From JAGDXZ01 sp049966915 (GTDB taxonomy: Archaea; Micrarchaeota; Micrarchaeia; Micrarchaeales; CABMGC01): 15,914 bases of DNA. Position numbers and translations under genes: made by a program. Location: contig JBMFTS010000011.1 in assembly GCA_049966915.1 (NCBI GenBank), positions 1 through 15,914 on the forward strand, given 5' to 3'. Positions 14,060 through 15,914 of the stretch are shown one piece after another (the first letter of the stretch is position 1; each line of letters starts with the position of its first letter). The notes under the pieces were generated by a model. That model did not search any database, was not told the DNA's origin, and saw only the letters and a program-made list of their open reading frames with translations.

Positions 14060-14178
14060 TGGCGGGGGAGTGATTCGAACCCTCGGCCTCTAGATATCCC
14101 AGCTAATCATCGCAAAGCTCATCATTCATACGCTGAGCATATGAGTCTAGCGCTCTAACCAGGCTGAGCTACCCCGCC
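14060..14178 (-). tRNA. tRNA-Met(CAT), elongator type, with 44-base intron
   Basis: The acceptor stem GGCGGGG/CCCCGCC is fully paired, and the D stem is GCTC/GAGC. The anticodon stem is CTAGA/TCTAG, and after removal of the intron the loop is CTCATAA, so the anticodon is CAT. The T stem is GAGGG/CACTC with one G52-A62 mismatch around TTCGAAT, and the discriminator is A. The loop context matches archaeal elongator tRNA-Met better than the initiator. A CAT isoleucine tRNA cannot be fully excluded. No CCA is encoded. The exons are 14140-14178 and 14060-14095. Confidence 0.92.
14096..14139 (-). other. tRNA-Met intron with canonical bulge-helix-bulge
   Basis: The 44-base intron sits after position 37, the canonical archaeal site. 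The precursor forms a bulge-helix-bulge. The anticodon stem is followed by a 4-bp helix (CTCA with TGGG, one T-G wobble). It is flanked by 3-base bulges TAT on the 5' side and ATA on the 3' side. Beyond them the intron starts with GCT paired to AGC. Cutting after the second base of each bulge gives exactly the 7-base mature loop. Confidence 0.88.
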
Positions 14179-14197
14179 ACTATTAATTTTCGCAAGC

Positions 14198-14209
14198 ATA
14201 TTTATAAAA
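14198..14209 (-). promoter_or_regulatory. TATA box of tRNA-Met, possibly shared with tRNA-His
   Basis: The minus strand reads TTTTATAAATAT, about 26 bases before the tRNA-Met 5' end. The core TATTTATA/TATAAATA is close to symmetric, so it could also be read towards tRNA-His. The spacing to that gene (about 43 bases) is less good, and a weaker AAATAC near 14220-14225 fits better there. Confidence 0.5.
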
Positions 14210-14246
14210 GTAAGTAAGAAAATACATGAGGTAAAGCAAAGCGTAT

Positions 14247-14318
14247 GGCCTTGGTGGTGTAACGGCCGCATAAAGGACTGTGGATCCTTAGGACCGGGTC
14301 CGACCCCCGGCCAAGGCC
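14247..14318 (+). tRNA. tRNA-His(GTG) with encoded G-1
   Basis: The acceptor GCCTTGG pairs fully with CCAAGGC. An extra G at 14247 pairs with C73 at 14318, so the G-1 identity element of histidine tRNA is genome-encoded. The anticodon stem is AAGGA/TCCTT around CTGTGGA, giving anticodon GTG. The T stem is CCGGG/CCCGG around TCCGACC. The D stem is weak (three pairs, one a G-T). No CCA is encoded. It lies between the divergent tRNA-Met and the 3' end of the AAA ATPase gene. Confidence 0.93.
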
Positions 14319-14361
14319 TGGATAAACTGACCTGGTGCTTTAGCGTGCACAAGGTTGCAGG

Positions 14362-15864
14362 TTAGAACAAGTACAGCGCCCACGTTCGCATGAATTTTAT
14401 AATAAATTTGTGCCATGCGCTTGAATTACGCTTTACGTCCTTTACCAGCGGCTTGTACTGTATCTTTTCCTCAGGAGTTAACTTGCCTTCCTTTACCACT
14501 TCTGTCTTTTTGCCGTCTACTATCTGCGTCTCGGTCTTGCTTATTATTTCCTTGCGCATCATGCCGTACCATTCGTCAAGAGTGCTGCCGTGCGCTTTTA
14601 TCATTTTCAAAAAATCCCTCATGAGCACCTTGCGCTTTCTGCCGGTCCTGTCTTCTTCCACAGCAGGTATAAGCGCCGCCTTGTCGCAAATGTCGCTTAT
14701 GTCGGCCTGGGAATAGCCCATTGTGGCCCTTGCAAGCCTGCCAAAGCTGATCCTGCCGAGCGGCATGCTGCGGGTATTGTACTTGAACGCGCCTTTCCTC
14801 GCCTTGTAGTTTGGCGGCGGAAAGTAGATGCGCTCGCCAAATCTGCCGCTTCTTTTTAGCGCCGGATCCATGTCCCACGGCTGGTTTGTTGCTCCGATCA
14901 CAAATATGCCTTCTGGATTCTTCTCCACGCCGTCCATCTCGGTCAGGAAAGCGTTGACGGCCATTCTCATGTAACTCATCTGGTCGCCGCCGCCTTCGCG
15001 CTTCATGCCCAGCGCGTCAATCTCGTCGAAAAACAGTATGCATGGCGTGTGCTGCCTTGCTTGTTCAAAAACCGCATGCAGGTTCTTTTCGGTATTGCCT
15101 GCATACATGTCAACTATCTCATGTATGCGCACCACTATTATGTTAGACTGTGTCTCTCCTGCTATTGCATTCACTATGTAGGTTTTGCCATTGCCTGGCG
15201 GCCCGTAAAACAGAACACCTAAGCCCAGCTTTTTGCCATATGCCCTGAGCAGCTCGGGCTTTCTTATAGCCAGTATTATGTTTTCATAGATCATTTCCTT
15301 TTGCTTTTCCAGGCCCACTATGTCCTTGAACGACAGGTTTGACTTGTACCATCTTACGCGTTTTATCTGGCCTTCCTCCGTAACTGTCTTGTTCTCTTCC
15401 TCTTCGCCTGCGATCTTGGCGCCTGCAGTTTTCGATGCCGACACGGTCTTTTGTTGCTGCTGCACGCCAGTTTTGCCGAGTATCTGCTGCAGCCTTGCCT
15501 TCGCAGGCTGGTAGTCCGGGTTTATCTTGAGAGCCTTCTCGAACCACTCCCTGGCCTTGTCATAATTGCCATCGTATTCTTCGACGAGGCCCATCACGTA
15601 AGGCGCGTCGTAGCTATCGGGCTCCAGCTCCATGACCTTCTCTGCATCAAGCTTTGCGTTGTCGTACCTGTTAATAAGGGCGTAAGACAGCGCCCTGTTG
15701 AAATAGGCACTGGAATAGACAGGATCCAGCTTTATAGCCTGGCTGTAAAGGTCTATGGCTTCCTCAAACTTGTTCTCTTCGAAAAGCTGACCGGCACGCG
15801 TATACAGTTCCTTGGCCTGCGGATTCCTGGTGTCGGCCTTCTTTGGAGCGCTATCATCAGCCAT
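14362..15864 (-). CDS. TPR-AAA ATPase
   Basis: The 500-residue protein has about three tetratricopeptide repeats at its N-terminus (about 17-118: AGQLFEENKFEEAIDLYSQA, then AYFNRALSYALINRYDNA, then YVMGLVEEYDGNYDKAREWF). A low-complexity linker with a QQQQ run (about 130-165) leads to one classic AAA domain (about 175-405). Visible motifs: Walker A GPPGNGKT (221-228), Walker B ILFFDE (276-281), sensor 1 N327 in GATNQPW, and the arginine-finger block LKRSGRFGERI. The pore loop has Y254 (DMYAGNTEKN). The C-terminal tail ends in a hydrophobic or amphipathic stretch (about 483-500, IIKFMRTWALYLF). It resembles Vps4/katanin/Cdc48 enzymes, with TPRs in place of the usual N-domain; client proteins are unknown. 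ATG at 15864 has an AGGAT upstream and a TATA box about 30 bases away. Confidence 0.9.
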   Translation of the reverse strand: MADDSAPKKADTRNPQAKELYTRAGQLFEENKFEEAIDLYSQAIKLDPVYSSAYFNRALSYALINRYDNAKLDAEKVMELEPDSYDAPYVMGLVEEYDGNYDKAREWFEKALKINPDYQPAKARLQQILGKTGVQQQQKTVSASKTAGAKIAGEEEENKTVTEEGQIKRVRWYKSNLSFKDIVGLEKQKEMIYENIILAIRKPELLRAYGKKLGLGVLFYGPPGNGKTYIVNAIAGETQSNIIVVRIHEIVDMYAGNTEKNLHAVFEQARQHTPCILFFDEIDALGMKREGGGDQMSYMRMAVNAFLTEMDGVEKNPEGIFVIGATNQPWDMDPALKRSGRFGERIYFPPPNYKARKGAFKYNTRSMPLGRISFGRLARATMGYSQADISDICDKAALIPAVEEDRTGRKRKVLMRDFLKMIKAHGSTLDEWYGMMRKEIISKTETQIVDGKKTEVVKEGKLTPEEKIQYKPLVKDVKRNSSAWHKFIIKFMRTWALYLF

Positions 15865-15887
15865 TGCTATCAGTAATCCTTTTGTGC

Positions 15888-15898
15888 TTTTATTTATA
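15888..15898 (-). promoter_or_regulatory. TATA box of the TPR-AAA ATPase gene
   Basis: The minus strand reads TATAAATAAAA, centred about 30 bases before the ATG at 15864, so the transcript should start a few bases upstream of the coding region. Confidence 0.5.
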
Positions 15899-15914
15899 TT
15901 ATTTGCTATTTTTG

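Noticed and set aside
14155..14352. 65-residue minus-strand frame between the tRNAs
   Set aside because: It runs across tRNA-His and into tRNA-Met and their promoter, so it is not a gene.
1..15914. CRISPR array, insertion sequence, prophage or defence island
   Set aside because: No repeated spacer units, transposase, integrase, terminal repeats or defence-type domains were seen; the genes are ordinary core archaeal genes with a few unusual fusions.

Overview
The window is a gene-dense stretch of an archaeal chromosome. It holds ScpA/ScpB kleisin-partner genes, RIO1 kinase, archease, a short XPF-type nuclease, a DUF373 membrane protein, a Sua5-type t6A enzyme, an archaeosortase-like protein and a tRNA-Met with a textbook bulge-helix-bulge intron. 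TATA-like boxes about 25-30 bases upstream of many starts fit leaderless or short-leader archaeal transcription. No tRNA encodes its CCA end. Near-balanced base composition, very short intergenic gaps and the introned tRNA would suit a Micrarchaeota-like (DPANN) genome, but that lineage call is inference. I see no insertion sequence, phage module, CRISPR array or rRNA, and no gene-free stretch longer than about 300 bases.

Layout: tRNA-Val(CAC) on the minus strand (6-77); a PduO-type cobalamin adenosyltransferase (236-775); scpB and scpA as a minus-strand pair (861-2034); an aldehyde dehydrogenase of the 1-pyrroline-5-carboxylate dehydrogenase type, a DUF192 protein and sua5 in tandem on the plus strand (2163-5340). 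Then come archease followed by a cation-diffusion-facilitator/NifX-like fusion on the minus strand (5308-6969), its 3' end overlapping sua5. An archaeosortase-like membrane protein and a Nudix/uracil-DNA-glycosylase fusion sit 4 bases apart on the plus strand (7128-9618), followed by tRNA-Ile(GAT) and an NRAMP-family metal transporter. RIO1 kinase and the XPF-type nuclease are divergent (10971-12414). A DUF373 membrane protein and a small two-helix membrane protein with an AT-hook-like tail follow on the minus strand (12416-14020). Then come divergent tRNA-Met(CAT, introned) and tRNA-His(GTG), and a TPR-AAA ATPase (14362-15864).

Two themes recur. One is RNA and translation: four tRNAs, Sua5, archease (which supports the RNA ligase that joins spliced tRNA halves) and RIO1. 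The other is membrane and metal biology: the CDF fusion, NRAMP, archaeosortase, DUF373 and the AT-hook membrane protein. The most unusual items are the Nudix-UDG fusion that keeps only one cysteine where family 4 UDGs carry four for an iron-sulfur cluster, the small membrane protein with a cytoplasmic AT-hook-like tail, the archaeosortase-like protein with a sequon-rich outer domain, and the TPR-AAA ATPase with a hydrophobic C-terminus.
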